NCBI GenBank assembly: GCA_965230665.1
Contig: CBDDLM010000004.1
Location: 744,001 to 808,000, forward strand
From: JAGNRR01 sp965230665
Lineage (GTDB): Bacteria > Bacteroidota > Bacteroidia > Chitinophagales > Chitinophagaceae
Reading direction: 5' to 3'
DNA length: 64,000 nt
The position numbers and the translations under genes are program-made. This document shows, piece after piece, positions 1 to 8,122 of this stretch (the stretch's first letter is position 1; every line of letters starts with the position of its first letter). The notes under the pieces are model-generated. The model was not told the DNA's origin and searched no databases. It saw nothing but the letters and a program-made list of their open reading frames with translations.

Positions 1-177
1 GTCATCTATTATGGCACAAGATGCGCCTTCCTCTAATGCCTTTTTCGCATAGCTGTTTCCATTAAAATTATCTCCTTTTAAGGCAAAGAACATTTCTCCT
101 TTCCTTAATTTACGTGTATCCGTCTGGACACCAGTAGATTCCTTGAATAGTTTATATAGCTCTTGAATGGATATCAT
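1..177 (-). CDS. murF: UDP-N-acetylmuramoyl-tripeptide--D-alanyl-D-alanine ligase, N-terminal part (cut by window edge)
   Basis: The 59 visible codons read inward from an ATG at 177 and run off the left edge. They match the MurF N-terminal domain: an opening ISIQELYKLF helix, then GVQTDTRKLRKGEMFFALKG and a FNGNSYAKKALEEGA stretch, the part that binds the UDP-muramyl peptide. MurF adds D-Ala-D-Ala to the peptidoglycan precursor in the cytoplasm. It lies just downstream of gldJ on the same strand, an arrangement known from gliding flavobacteria. A hairpin separates the two genes, so MurF may have its own promoter or depend on read-through. The catalytic ATP-binding domain is outside the window. 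Confidence 0.9.
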   Translation of the reverse strand, partial: MISIQELYKLFKESTGVQTDTRKLRKGEMFFALKGDNFNGNSYAKKALEEGASCAIIDD

Positions 178-197
178 ACTTATACTCCAAAAATAAG

Positions 198-223
198 AAT
201 GCCCCGCTATATAGCGGGGCATT
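198..223 (-). terminator. Hairpin between gldJ and murF
   Basis: A 26-base perfect palindrome with GC-rich arms (AATGCCCCGC / GCGGGGCATT) and a TATATA centre lies 20 bases after the gldJ stop. On the minus strand it is followed by a T-rich run (TTCTTATTTTT). It probably ends most gldJ transcripts ahead of murF. Confidence 0.75.
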
Positions 224-243
224 TAATTCATTATAATCTATTA

Positions 244-1782
244 TTATTTTCTGATTTTGTTCCCAAAAGCTCCAAAGTAGTTACCACCTGGTGTGTGCAA
301 AGTTGGACTACCCAAGCGATCCATACAACAACGGAAACCTACATAAGGACTTGCATGATTACCTTGCATAAATCGACGTGTTCCAGGACTCATCCAGTAC
401 GCACGATCATTCCAAGAACCACCTTTATAAACGTGTGCTTCATCGTTAATTAAGGTTGTCTTGGCGTAGTCATAAACTGCTTGGCTCATAGAATCTCCAT
501 CAACATAATTAATCACATTAGCAGTGCGATAATCTTTACGCTTTTTCTCTAGCTCCTCTCTAGTAACCAAACGTTGTGGCATTCCACCAAGGCTATCCTT
601 TTCTTCAAAAGAGAAGTCATCAAGAGTTTTGTATGTCTTATAAACATTACCACGGAATGGTCTAAAGCCATCATCACCTGCTGCATCAGCAATTGTAAAT
701 GGACGATATACATCCATGACCCACTCCGATACGTTACCAGCCATATGATACAAACCAAAAGGATTTGCTTTATAAGAATAAATAGGACCTGGGATATCAG
801 CGTTATCATTCAATCCTCCTGCAACACCCATCATATCACCATTGCTACGACGGAAGTTTCCTAAGAACTCTCCTTGATAAGAATCTCTAACACCTTGACG
901 AGTAGAATTATTATCTCTCCAAGGGTAAATTTTACGATCTGTTACAATCTCCTCACCACGACGACGGCGACTATCTGGTTCTGGGTTGTTGCCAATTAAA
1001 CCGAGAGCGGCATACTCCCACTCAGCCTCGGTTGGTAGACGATAGTTTGGCAATAAGATGCCGTCCTGATAATTAATATTACGCTCTCCACCTCCAGTAG
1101 GATCTAAATCTCTTTTCTTCTTACCGGCCAGACCTTCATATTGACCTGCGATATATGTTCTAGTATCGAAATTGTCATCTGATACCTGATAAGGGTTTTT
1201 CTTAAGATACCCCTTTTCAATTAATATTCTTTCATTCACACGATCAGAACGCCATTTACAATAAGCAGTAGCTTGTTCCCAACTAACACCTACTACTGGA
1301 TAAAAGTTATAAGCGGCATGACGGAAGTAATACTCCACTAAAGGTTCATTATATTGCAAAGCAGTTCTCCAACTTTGAGTGTCAGGTAATGCTTGTGCAT
1401 AAACTTCTGGATAATCTGAATAATAAACTCTTCCTAACCAATATAAATATTCACGGTAATGCACATTTGCAACTTCCGTTTCATCCATAAAGAATGAAGA
1501 TACCGTTACACGACGTGGTCTATTATTATCCTCATAAGTCAAATCTTCTTCCGTTTGACCCATAGTAAAAGTTCCACCTTCTACAAAACGTAAACCAGGT
1601 CCTACATACTGACCTTGATAACTTGGAACTTCAAAACCACCAAGCTTTTTATCATTATAATTCCATCCTGTTTTTGACGAAACCATATTACCTGCTTTTT
1701 TGCCGCAAGAAGAGATTAAAACTACCGCAAGTAGTAATAATATTGGTAAACCGAAAACTTTTTTCATAAGACTTTTGTTCAT
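244..1782 (-). CDS. gldJ: Gliding motility lipoprotein GldJ (SUMF1/FGE-like fold)
   Basis: An FGE-sulfatase-type protein exported as a lipoprotein. The open frame extends to 1833, but the signal peptide argues for the start at 1782 (MNKSLMKK) or 1767 (MKKVFG): a hydrophobic stretch then leads to the lipobox LISSC, with Cys 26 counted from 1782. The fold is recognised by GLRFVEGGTFTMGQ near the N-terminus, YRLPTEAEWEYAA in the middle, GLYHMAGNVSEWVMDVY, and the terminal VYKGGSWNDRAYWMSPGTRR and VGFRCC. GldJ is a component of the gliding/T9SS machinery in flavobacteria; the stretch after the lipobox (KTGWNYNDKKLGGFEV) resembles GldJ more than GldK. The length, 512 aa, is close to family members. 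The murF neighbour supports the call. Confidence 0.9.
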   Translation of the reverse strand: MNKSLMKKVFGLPILLLLAVVLISSCGKKAGNMVSSKTGWNYNDKKLGGFEVPSYQGQYVGPGLRFVEGGTFTMGQTEEDLTYEDNNRPRRVTVSSFFMDETEVANVHYREYLYWLGRVYYSDYPEVYAQALPDTQSWRTALQYNEPLVEYYFRHAAYNFYPVVGVSWEQATAYCKWRSDRVNERILIEKGYLKKNPYQVSDDNFDTRTYIAGQYEGLAGKKKRDLDPTGGGERNINYQDGILLPNYRLPTEAEWEYAALGLIGNNPEPDSRRRRGEEIVTDRKIYPWRDNNSTRQGVRDSYQGEFLGNFRRSNGDMMGVAGGLNDNADIPGPIYSYKANPFGLYHMAGNVSEWVMDVYRPFTIADAAGDDGFRPFRGNVYKTYKTLDDFSFEEKDSLGGMPQRLVTREELEKKRKDYRTANVINYVDGDSMSQAVYDYAKTTLINDEAHVYKGGSWNDRAYWMSPGTRRFMQGNHASPYVGFRCCMDRLGSPTLHTPGGNYFGAFGNKIRK

Positions 1783-2058
1783 TTTTCTATATATCCAATT
1801 ATGGCGTACTTTCTCTATTTGAAAATACCTCACAATGATAAGACAAAGCTATGATATAAGCAATAAACAATTAAATTTATTTTAACCAAAATGGGCTTCT
1901 TATGTGTAAGAAATTAAAGACAGTAATGGATCGTGCATCTCCGGCCTGTTTAAATATAAATCACTCAAATCACATTTTTGCACTCATATATTATATAACG
2001 CATCCAAACTCACTTTTATTTTATGATTTATAAAGTTTTTCTCTCAGCCTAGATGCTA

Positions 2059-2066
2059 TATATTTG
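2059..2066 (+). promoter_or_regulatory. Predicted -7 box upstream of the basic secreted protein
   Basis: TATATTTG is a perfect match to the Bacteroidota -7 consensus TAnnTTTG and lies 56 bases before the ATG at 2123. No clear -33 TTTG was seen. The 1834-2122 gap between the two divergent genes shows nothing else recognisable. Confidence 0.45.
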
Positions 2067-2122
2067 TCCAATAATTAAGAAGTTAATCAAAAATTGTTTT
2101 AACTTTCGGAAGATTTTAGAGT

Positions 2123-2875
2123 ATGAAAAAAATAATAACACTGGTATGTTTGTTAAGCACTGTCGTCTTTTTCCAAGCAGAAGCTCAAACAAGGGTAAAC
2201 AAGAACAGAAAAAGCCGTTACTATCAAAATAATACAGAGATTAAATCAGATGATGGTTTCCATATAGATGGTTTCGAAAGAAACTATGACAAAAGAGCAA
2301 CTCGTAAAAAGGTAGAGCGCAAGTCTAAGAAAAAAGTTTACGAAGTAAATGTCCGCAGTAAAGAAACCGTAGGCAAGTATCAGGGTGAACGTGAAATCGA
2401 AACAGTAAAGACAATTATGACTGCCCCTAAGAAAAAGCGCCTCGTTCGTAAGCGTACTCGAACACGTAAAATTAGGAAGCCGCTCATCAGAAAAAAGAAT
2501 AGAAACGTCATTCAAAATGAACGTGTTATTTATATGTCGGCTAATGAAAAGGACTACGCTACCACTGTAGTTCGTAAGCGTTATACAAGTTTAGATATCT
2601 TAGCAGATGACCTTGATATTTCCAAGTATCAACGACCTGTTTTTAAAGGTATTTGTTCTGAATGCGATGAAGATGTTGATGATATTATCACTAATAAAAA
2701 TCTAAGCTCTTTAGAGAAGAACTATCAACTAAAGCAAGCTTATATGCTTCGCGATAAACGTTTAAGAGAAACGCTTTCTCTTCAGCAGTACAAAAAATGG
2801 CACCGCATTAAGGATGAAGATGAATATTTAATCCTTACAAAGGACCCAGAGCTAATCGATGGTGTTTATAAGTAA
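2123..2875 (+). CDS. Secreted, very basic protein of unknown function
   Basis: I do not recognise a family. A 250-residue protein with a clear Sec signal peptide (MKKIITLVCLLSTVVFFQAEAQ, cleavage after AEA). Residues of about 23-140 are extremely rich in Lys and Arg (KKKRLVRKRTRTRKIRKP), whereas the C-terminal third is acidic and mixed, with a CSEC pair in GICSECDEDVDD and a helical end (QYKKWHRIKDEDEYL). The end is faintly like secreted Bacteroidota proteins that follow growth on surfaces, but that is not enough for a name. It is monocistronic: its own -7 box lies upstream and a strong terminator follows. Confidence 0.75.
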   Translation: MKKIITLVCLLSTVVFFQAEAQTRVNKNRKSRYYQNNTEIKSDDGFHIDGFERNYDKRATRKKVERKSKKKVYEVNVRSKETVGKYQGEREIETVKTIMTAPKKKRLVRKRTRTRKIRKPLIRKKNRNVIQNERVIYMSANEKDYATTVVRKRYTSLDILADDLDISKYQRPVFKGICSECDEDVDDIITNKNLSSLEKNYQLKQAYMLRDKRLRETLSLQQYKKWHRIKDEDEYLILTKDPELIDGVYK

Positions 2876-2907
2876 TAACACTTATAGCTTATATAGCAAG
2901 ATGGTAA

Positions 2908-2931
2908 AGCGACCTATTGGGTCGCTTTTTT
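2908..2931 (+). terminator. Rho-independent terminator
   Basis: AGCGACC and GGTCGCT form a 7-bp stem with a 5-base loop, followed by TTTTTT. It closes the basic secreted protein gene and touches the end of the convergent CoA-binding gene. Confidence 0.85.
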
Positions 2932-3286
2932 AGTATTGACCGGTACTTAGCATAACCAAGGTACAAGCTCTTACTGTTTCAACCCCTTGCCGCTCGGCAA
3001 GCTCTTCCAATTCTTTGTTCTCCGTACCTGGATTAAAAATGATTCTTTCTGGCCTTAAACTCAAAATATAATCATAGTATGCCTTCTGACGAGTGGGGTT
3101 TAGGTATAGTGTAACCGTATGTATACCTTCATATTCTTTCAACTCATCATCTATCCGAATACCCGCAACTTCCCCAGCCCTCAGACCAAAAGAAACGGTA
3201 TCTATCCCCTTGTTTTTCAAAAGATTAATCGCTTTATTACTATACCGATCCGGATTCAAACTTCCGCCAAGAACTAAGGTTTTCAT
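2930..3286 (-). CDS. CoA-binding (Rossmann) domain protein
   Basis: A 118-residue single-domain protein of the CoA_binding family (YccU-like). It has a glycine-rich nucleotide loop at the N-terminus (VLGGSLNPDRYSNKAINLLKN), the GIHTVTLYLNPTRQ strand-loop and RPERIIFNPGTEN before the last helix. Family members bind CoA or a related dinucleotide in the cytoplasm; the physiological role is unknown. It stands alone on the minus strand, convergent with the secreted protein gene. Confidence 0.85.
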   Translation of the reverse strand: MKTLVLGGSLNPDRYSNKAINLLKNKGIDTVSFGLRAGEVAGIRIDDELKEYEGIHTVTLYLNPTRQKAYYDYILSLRPERIIFNPGTENKELEELAERQGVETVRACTLVMLSTGQY

Positions 3287-3431
3287 ATTACAATATTATT
3301 ATGGAATACTATGTATATACGCATCATAGTCCTATAAATTACAATGCATGAAATATCAACATTTACAATCTTTTATTAAAAAAGGTTATGGCATGCTTAA
3401 TTCCTTTAATACTTTTGATGTTAGCTGTTTT

Positions 3432-4007
3432 ATGAAAAAAATAAGTCTCTTACTATTGAGCCTATTCTATTTTGGATTTGGGTTTGCTCAAACCGATACT
3501 GTAGAAATCATCGTAAATGATTCGTTGATCAGTTCTACAGAAATAGATTCTACTATGCTCTTAACGAATGTTAATGTATTCAAAGACCCTCGCTTGGATA
3601 TTTTGAAAAGCCGGGCTGCTCTATTTGCACGAAATAAAGCCAAGGAGGATATTATTAAAAAGAGAAAGGAGAAACTCGGAGTTAGTAATCTAAGAAACTA
3701 TTCAGCTATTCAGAGAGGAAAAAGAAAAGTAACGGGATCTATTGTTACTAGAAAAGGATATCGAGTGAATATTTATTCAGGCGCTAGCCGAAGTGAAGCC
3801 ATTAATGTAAAACGTAAGTTCATGCGTAGATATCGAGGTACACCATCGTATATGTCTTATATAACACCCTATTTTAAGATTCGTGTAGGAAACTTTGCCA
3901 GTAAGACAAGTGCGTACAAATTCTTACGCAAAATTCAATCTGCTGGTTTCTCAAAATCGTTTGTTGTGCCTGACATTGTAACAATAAAGGACATCAATGT
4001 CAGATAA
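3432..4007 (+). CDS. Exported SPOR-domain protein
   Basis: The open frame begins at 3348, but the signal peptide MKKISLLLLSLFYFGFGFAQ fixes the start at 3432, giving 191 aa. The C-terminal 80 residues form a SPOR domain: GYRVNIYSGASRSEAINVKR, FKIRVGNFASKTSAYKFLRK and a final FVVPDIVTI strand. SPOR domains bind denuded peptidoglycan glycan strands, often at the division site. The middle is Lys/Arg-rich. The last 11 bases overlap the next gene, suggesting translational coupling with the amidohydrolase. Confidence 0.85.
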   Translation: MKKISLLLLSLFYFGFGFAQTDTVEIIVNDSLISSTEIDSTMLLTNVNVFKDPRLDILKSRAALFARNKAKEDIIKKRKEKLGVSNLRNYSAIQRGKRKVTGSIVTRKGYRVNIYSGASRSEAINVKRKFMRRYRGTPSYMSYITPYFKIRVGNFASKTSAYKFLRKIQSAGFSKSFVVPDIVTIKDINVR

Positions 4008-5175
4008 TAGCATACAAGAAGCTATTAGAAGTCAGCTACAAGACTTCGTCTCTATTCGTGAACATTTACATGCACACCCGGAGCTTTCTTTTCAGGAATA
4101 TAACACCGCTCAGTTCATTGCGAATAAATTGACGGAATATGGTATAGAACATCAAACAGGTGTCACAGGCACAGGTATCATTGGAATTATACAAGGAAAA
4201 AATCCAGAAACAAGAGTCATTGCACTTCGAGCAGACATGGATGCATTACCTATCCAGGAAAATAATAACGTTCCCTACAAGAGTAAATATGATGGTGTGA
4301 TGCATGCCTGCGGTCATGACGTACATACGACATGTCTTTTGGGTGCGGCCAAATTGCTTCAAGAGACCAAGGAACAGTGGAGTGGGATGATCAAACTTAT
4401 TTTTCAGCCAGGTGAAGAAAGACACCCTGGCGGTGCTAGCCTTCTTATTAAAGAAGGTGTATTAGAAAACCCTAGCCCTCAAGCTATATTTGGTTTACAT
4501 GTTTATCCTCACCTCCCCTTTGGTACCATCGGAATGAAAGCTGGTCAATACATGGCTAGCTGCGATGAAATACATATCACCGTAAAGGGTAAAGGTGGCC
4601 ATGCGGCTCTACCCCATCAAACGATTGATCCTATTGTAATCGCCTCACAAATTATTCTAAGTTTACAGACTATTATTTCGCGTAGACATAATAATGTTCT
4701 TTCACCTTCTGTGCTTTCTTTCGGAAAAATAAAAGGTGGTGAGGCAGGTAATGTAATTCCAAATGAGGTTCAAATTGAAGGCACATTACGCTGTATGGAT
4801 GAAGCATGGAGACATGAGGCGTGGGAATTAATTAAAAACCAAACTAAAGAAATAGCCCGGGCTCTAGGTGGCGATGCGGATATTAATATTCCTGAAGGCT
4901 ATCCCTCTTTATTCAACCATCCGGAAACCACCAATAAAACCCGAACTATTCTCGAACAGGCTTTTGGACATGAAGCCATCCATACTTTGGATAAACGTAT
5001 GACCGGAGAGGATTTTAGTTTTTATACACAACACATACCAGGTTGTTTTATGCGGTTAGGCACAAATTGTAATGGCTCATTTGAATATCCTGTCCATCAC
5101 CCAAAGTTTGACATTCACCCAGATGCTATAGGTATTGGGATTCAAATGTTTTATGAGATTGCTACTAAATTCTAG
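3997..5175 (+). CDS. M20-family amidohydrolase (N-acyl amino acid / hippurate hydrolase type)
   Basis: A 392-residue cytoplasmic metallo-aminoacylase of the M20D group. Motifs in order: LRADMDALPIQE, HACGHDVHTTCLLGAA (metal ligands), FQPGEERHPGG (catalytic Glu), GLHVYPHLPFGTIG, the dimerisation-domain signature GKGGHAALPHQTIDP, and GEDFSFY near the end. The family removes acyl groups from amino acids such as N-acetyl or hippurate compounds; the substrate cannot be read from sequence. No signal peptide is present. It starts inside the SPOR gene, 11 bases before its stop. Confidence 0.92.
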   Translation: MSDNSIQEAIRSQLQDFVSIREHLHAHPELSFQEYNTAQFIANKLTEYGIEHQTGVTGTGIIGIIQGKNPETRVIALRADMDALPIQENNNVPYKSKYDGVMHACGHDVHTTCLLGAAKLLQETKEQWSGMIKLIFQPGEERHPGGASLLIKEGVLENPSPQAIFGLHVYPHLPFGTIGMKAGQYMASCDEIHITVKGKGGHAALPHQTIDPIVIASQIILSLQTIISRRHNNVLSPSVLSFGKIKGGEAGNVIPNEVQIEGTLRCMDEAWRHEAWELIKNQTKEIARALGGDADINIPEGYPSLFNHPETTNKTRTILEQAFGHEAIHTLDKRMTGEDFSFYTQHIPGCFMRLGTNCNGSFEYPVHHPKFDIHPDAIGIGIQMFYEIATKF

Positions 5176-5312
5176 CATGACCTCCTCCTTTTAATATCTT
5201 GAAATCAACAATGGTATACGCTGCTTGATACATAATAGTGGCTGATAGCACTACAATTTTAACCTATTTGAACATATAATAGTCAACAAAAAGGCATCTA
5301 AACCCCAAAATA

Positions 5313-5358
5313 CCCCAAAAAATTGGAGTTTTTAGTTTACATAATTGGTATAATTTTG
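5313..5358 (+). promoter_or_regulatory. Dyad-type promoter of the first lipoprotein cassette
   Basis: The dyad CCCC-AAAAAATT-GGAG (right arm with one mismatch) is followed, 25 bases after the first right-arm G, by TAATTTTG, a full TAnnTTTG -7 box ending at 5358. The ATG is 27 bases further on. This is the only one of the fifteen sites with spacing 25 instead of 26. Confidence 0.75.
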
Positions 5359-5384
5359 CAGTTCACATAAATTATTCTAGGAAT

Positions 5385-5891
5385 ATGAAACAGAAACTTA
5401 AAGGCCTTTTACCAGCCTTAATGGTAATTATGCTTATAATTTCTTGTAATAAAGAGAAAGTAGTCGTAAACGCTGAGAACAATCATATGGACGAGAACAA
5501 TACCCATTTAGCTCTAAAAGCAAAGCCAGACTCTTCTGCCGGACAAGGTTATATGATTTTAAACGATGGTAATGGCAAACCCTGCGTAAAAGCACCATCG
5601 TGGTGCTTCTCAGATATTGCCGCTCATGAACCGATCAAACTAAGTTCATTTACAGCTTCTATACTAGACAAAACTTATTCAGAGTGGTTGCTAAATCCTG
5701 ATAATTTTAATTTTTTGGTCGAACTGTTTCCAGAGTACAAAAACTTTCTTATTGAATGTAAGGAAGGTACAAGAAGCTTAGTAACACTCTGGGATAATGA
5801 AGAAAGAGTTGGGATCTTGATTGGATTTAAGAATGCCCAAGAAAGAACAAGTTATACGCACCATGAGGCCTCTATGGTTTTGTATAAATAA
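5385..5891 (+). CDS. Cassette lipoprotein, copy 1 (168 aa, unknown function)
   Basis: No known family recognised. It opens with a lipoprotein signal peptide containing KGLLPALMVIML and the lipobox IISC (Cys 21), then an Asn/Glu-rich linker, a GKPCVKAPSWCF two-cysteine segment near residue 70, and an acidic C-terminal half. The gene at 7541 is a paralogue of exactly the same length, with identical GLLPALMV and the same Cys 21; about 29 bases of the leader region are nearly identical DNA. It is first in a cassette followed by a propeller-like protein and a CxxC protein, and is under a dyad-type promoter. A secreted peptide or ligand precursor role is possible but unproven. Confidence 0.75.
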   Translation: MKQKLKGLLPALMVIMLIISCNKEKVVVNAENNHMDENNTHLALKAKPDSSAGQGYMILNDGNGKPCVKAPSWCFSDIAAHEPIKLSSFTASILDKTYSEWLLNPDNFNFLVELFPEYKNFLIECKEGTRSLVTLWDNEERVGILIGFKNAQERTSYTHHEASMVLYK

Positions 5892-5902
5892 CAGTAATGC
5901 CA

Positions 5903-5943
5903 TTAAGTAGACGCATGCAGTATAACTGCATACGTCTACTTAA
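5903..5943 (+). promoter_or_regulatory. Long hairpin between cassette genes 1 and 2 (copy 1)
   Basis: Arms 5903-5921 and 5925-5943 form a 19-bp stem with one C-A mismatch and a 3-base loop. No T-run follows, so it is unlikely to be a simple terminator. A hairpin sits at the same place in the second cassette. It could attenuate or process the transcript so that the lipoprotein is made in excess. Confidence 0.65.
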
Positions 5944-5961
5944 ACTTAACTAATAATCGGA

Positions 5962-7038
5962 ATGAAGAAGTATTGTTATTTTTTAATGAGTCTTTTTACC
6001 ACTTACCTTAACACCTCTGCACAAGATTATGGGATAAAAAAAATTCTATCTGTAGATATCTCCCAGTTCTATGAAACCGAAATTTGTAATAGTTGCGTTC
6101 AAATAATACCACAACAAACCGAACTAGGCAATAGTATCTTTTTTTATTTCTCTGACAAGAACTCCTTCTTGGAATATGACCTGAGTGAGAACAAAATAAA
6201 AAAAGATATTAAAATAGATTTTGGAGATAGTATAAGAGTTATATCTCCTTTCTTTCTAGACAAAAGAGGAACTATTTATTGCCTTACTCTCCGTACGAAT
6301 GACAATAATGAAGTCATAAAAATAAAAACTAAAGGAAAAGGAGGTTTACACAGATCAAACCTTACCCAGGCTTGGATTGTAGATAAATATAATACGCCTC
6401 GTGATCTTTCTAGCGCAGTAACAAGAAAAGGGAAATGTATCTTGAACCTTGTTCGAACATATAACCACACCACTAAAAGAGACTATTTCGAGCAATATGC
6501 CAAAACACCCGTTGTGGGGTCTTATGATGTTAGGTATATGAATGCAAAAGGTTATCCAATCCACTTTTACCGTCTATTGGCGGACGAACCTAAAAGGAGA
6601 CTTGTAAATAATTTTTGGTTCTTTGATCTTGTAGAAAGCAATGGTTGCATGTTCTTTCAAAATATGTGTGCTGATACGATTTATGAATATCATATTAAAA
6701 CAAAATCAACTAAAAGAATTATTCCTTTCGGTTCTAAGTATGATATTTTACCCATCTGGTTTAATCCGACAAGTGAGGATATAAGTGATATCTTCCTAAA
6801 ACAAAATCTAGCTACCAATATTTTTGTAGATTACCCAAGGAAAAGAATCTTTAGAAGACTGGGGATTAATTTAGAAGAAGGCAAGCGTTATATTCTTCAA
6901 ATCCTAAACTTAGAGGGAGAAGTTCTTACAGAAAAGATGCTTGATCCTAAGTACATTAATTTCATTAGACTAGGTAGTAAAATATATCTGTTGGCAAAAG
7001 AAAATAAACATATAGAGCTATATGAAATCTACCTTTAA
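5962..7038 (+). CDS. Secreted beta-propeller-like protein, cassette gene 2, copy 1
   Basis: A 358-residue protein with a Sec signal peptide (MKKYCYFLMSLFTTYLNTSAQ). It is beta-rich, with repeated blade-like strands (GNSIFFYFSDKNSFLEYDL, GSKIYLLAKENKHIELYEIYL), and resembles the six-bladed propeller / DUF4221 type proteins of Bacteroidota only loosely. A CNSC pair lies near residue 44. It shares position and architecture with the gene at 8123. Its last 17 bases overlap the start of the CxxC protein, exactly as in the second cassette. Function unknown; likely periplasmic or surface-exposed. Confidence 0.65.
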   Translation: MKKYCYFLMSLFTTYLNTSAQDYGIKKILSVDISQFYETEICNSCVQIIPQQTELGNSIFFYFSDKNSFLEYDLSENKIKKDIKIDFGDSIRVISPFFLDKRGTIYCLTLRTNDNNEVIKIKTKGKGGLHRSNLTQAWIVDKYNTPRDLSSAVTRKGKCILNLVRTYNHTTKRDYFEQYAKTPVVGSYDVRYMNAKGYPIHFYRLLADEPKRRLVNNFWFFDLVESNGCMFFQNMCADTIYEYHIKTKSTKRIIPFGSKYDILPIWFNPTSEDISDIFLKQNLATNIFVDYPRKRIFRRLGINLEEGKRYILQILNLEGEVLTEKMLDPKYINFIRLGSKIYLLAKENKHIELYEIYL

Positions 7039-7465
7039 AAACTGCCTGTTTATTAACTGGGTGTTCATCTTAATGTTACTCAACAAAAGTGTTTGTGCTC
7101 AAAAAACATTTCATGATCAAAGCTTTGAAAATTGGATCACCTCTTCCAACCACAAGTACAAGTATTATGTATTGTTAAACCCCAATTTAGCTTGCTATAC
7201 CTGTTTTAAAAATCAGCTTAATGCAATTCTATCAAACAAACTATATGATAAAATTGGTATTGTAACCTATCCCGACGTATTCCAACATATAAACCTAAAA
7301 AACACTCAGAATTTGAATATCATTTTTAAAGAGCGAGCTGACTTTGATGATCTTGGATTTCTTAGATATAGAAATGCATTACTTCAATATAAAAAAGAAC
7401 ACCTTCAACTCATCTTAAACCTTAAACCTCAAAATGCAAGTTTATTAGTAGAATTAGTGCGTTAA
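7022..7465 (+). CDS. Exported thioredoxin-like CxxC protein, cassette gene 3, copy 1
   Basis: A 147-residue protein with an N-terminal signal sequence ending in NKSVCAQ. A beta-strand followed by a CxxC centre (YYVLLNPNLACYTCFKNQL, about residues 50-68) and a later IIFKERADFD strand suggest a reduced thioredoxin-like fold. The gene begins with an ATGAAAT overlap of 17 bases into the propeller gene, so translation is probably coupled. A disulfide role for the Cys-containing lipoprotein of the same cassette is an attractive inference. Confidence 0.65.
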   Translation: MKSTFKNCLFINWVFILMLLNKSVCAQKTFHDQSFENWITSSNHKYKYYVLLNPNLACYTCFKNQLNAILSNKLYDKIGIVTYPDVFQHINLKNTQNLNIIFKERADFDDLGFLRYRNALLQYKKEHLQLILNLKPQNASLLVELVR

Positions 7466-7468
7466 ATA

Positions 7469-7514
7469 CCCAAAAATTTGGGTATTTCAAGTTTAGTTGT
7501 TCTGATTACTTTCG
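7469..7514 (+). promoter_or_regulatory. Dyad-type promoter of the second lipoprotein cassette
   Basis: The dyad CCC-AAAAATTT-GGG extends to a perfect AAATACCC/GGGTATTT inverted repeat at 7464-7487. TACTTTCG, a -7 box with one mismatch, starts 26 bases after the first right-arm G and ends at 7514. The ATG follows 27 bases later, as in cassette 1. The palindrome also has a TAAACTTG at the same spacing on the other strand, inside the upstream gene. Confidence 0.75.
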
Positions 7515-7540
7515 GGGCACACATAAATAGTTTTACGATT

Positions 7541-8047
7541 ATGAAACACATACAAAAAGGCCTTTTACCAGCCTTAATGGTAAGTATCCTAATCTTTTCT
7601 TGTAGTAAAGAAACCGAAATAATAACTCCCCTTGAGACAGTAGCACAACAGCAGTTTGCAGAACCTATGGATGACGGACCTATTTATGGGAGCACAGCAC
7701 ATAGAACCCTAATTAAAGTTCGTCGCCATTCGAACTGGTATTACTTATGTATATTGACAGGTGGACCTTGTTTAAAAACTGTTGTAATAAAAGGTGACAA
7801 ATTAAAACACGAACTAGAAGGTACTGGCCCTGAAATTGCCGCCTATTTTTCTGGCGATGAATGGGAACAGCATTTTACCACCGATGAAATTAATGATGAA
7901 GATTTTGTCAACTTTATGCGATCTGGAGATGTGGCTGTTGAAATTTCAGGGGAAGGGGAAACAGGTGAGACATACTACTTGTTAGGGTATGATCATCTTC
8001 CTAAGATAACAACGGAAAATGCTAGTATCATTATTCCAATTGACTAG
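7541..8047 (+). CDS. Cassette lipoprotein, copy 2 (168 aa, unknown function)
   Basis: The open frame starts at a TTG at 7478 inside the promoter; the real start is the ATG at 7541. The signal peptide MKHIQKGLLPALMVSIL leads to the lipobox IFSC with Cys 21. A GGPCLKTVVIKG segment near residue 90 parallels the GKPCVK segment of copy 1, while the rest has diverged to an acidic domain (ISGEGETGETYYLLGYDHL). The same length, promoter geometry, 22-base leader and following hairpin as copy 1 show that the two arose by duplication. Confidence 0.75.
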   Translation: MKHIQKGLLPALMVSILIFSCSKETEIITPLETVAQQQFAEPMDDGPIYGSTAHRTLIKVRRHSNWYYLCILTGGPCLKTVVIKGDKLKHELEGTGPEIAAYFSGDEWEQHFTTDEINDEDFVNFMRSGDVAVEISGEGETGETYYLLGYDHLPKITTENASIIIPID

Positions 8048-8054
8048 AACATTT

Positions 8055-8092
8055 ATAATAAAAGAATTCTTCTCAAAGAATTCTTTTATTAT
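8055..8092 (+). promoter_or_regulatory. Long hairpin between cassette genes 1 and 2 (copy 2)
   Basis: Perfect 17-bp arms (8055-8071 and 8076-8092) enclose a CTCA loop, 8 bases after the lipoprotein stop. The sequence is unrelated to the hairpin at 5903 but the position and size are the same, so structure rather than sequence has been kept. Confidence 0.65.
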
Positions 8093-8122
8093 AACCACCT
8101 ACTTCCTATACCCTATACTTTT

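Noticed and set aside
7464..7500. A minus-strand promoter from the palindrome at 7469
   Set aside because: A TAAACTTG does lie 26 bases away on the other strand, but it is inside the upstream gene and no start or terminator follows; kept as a note only.
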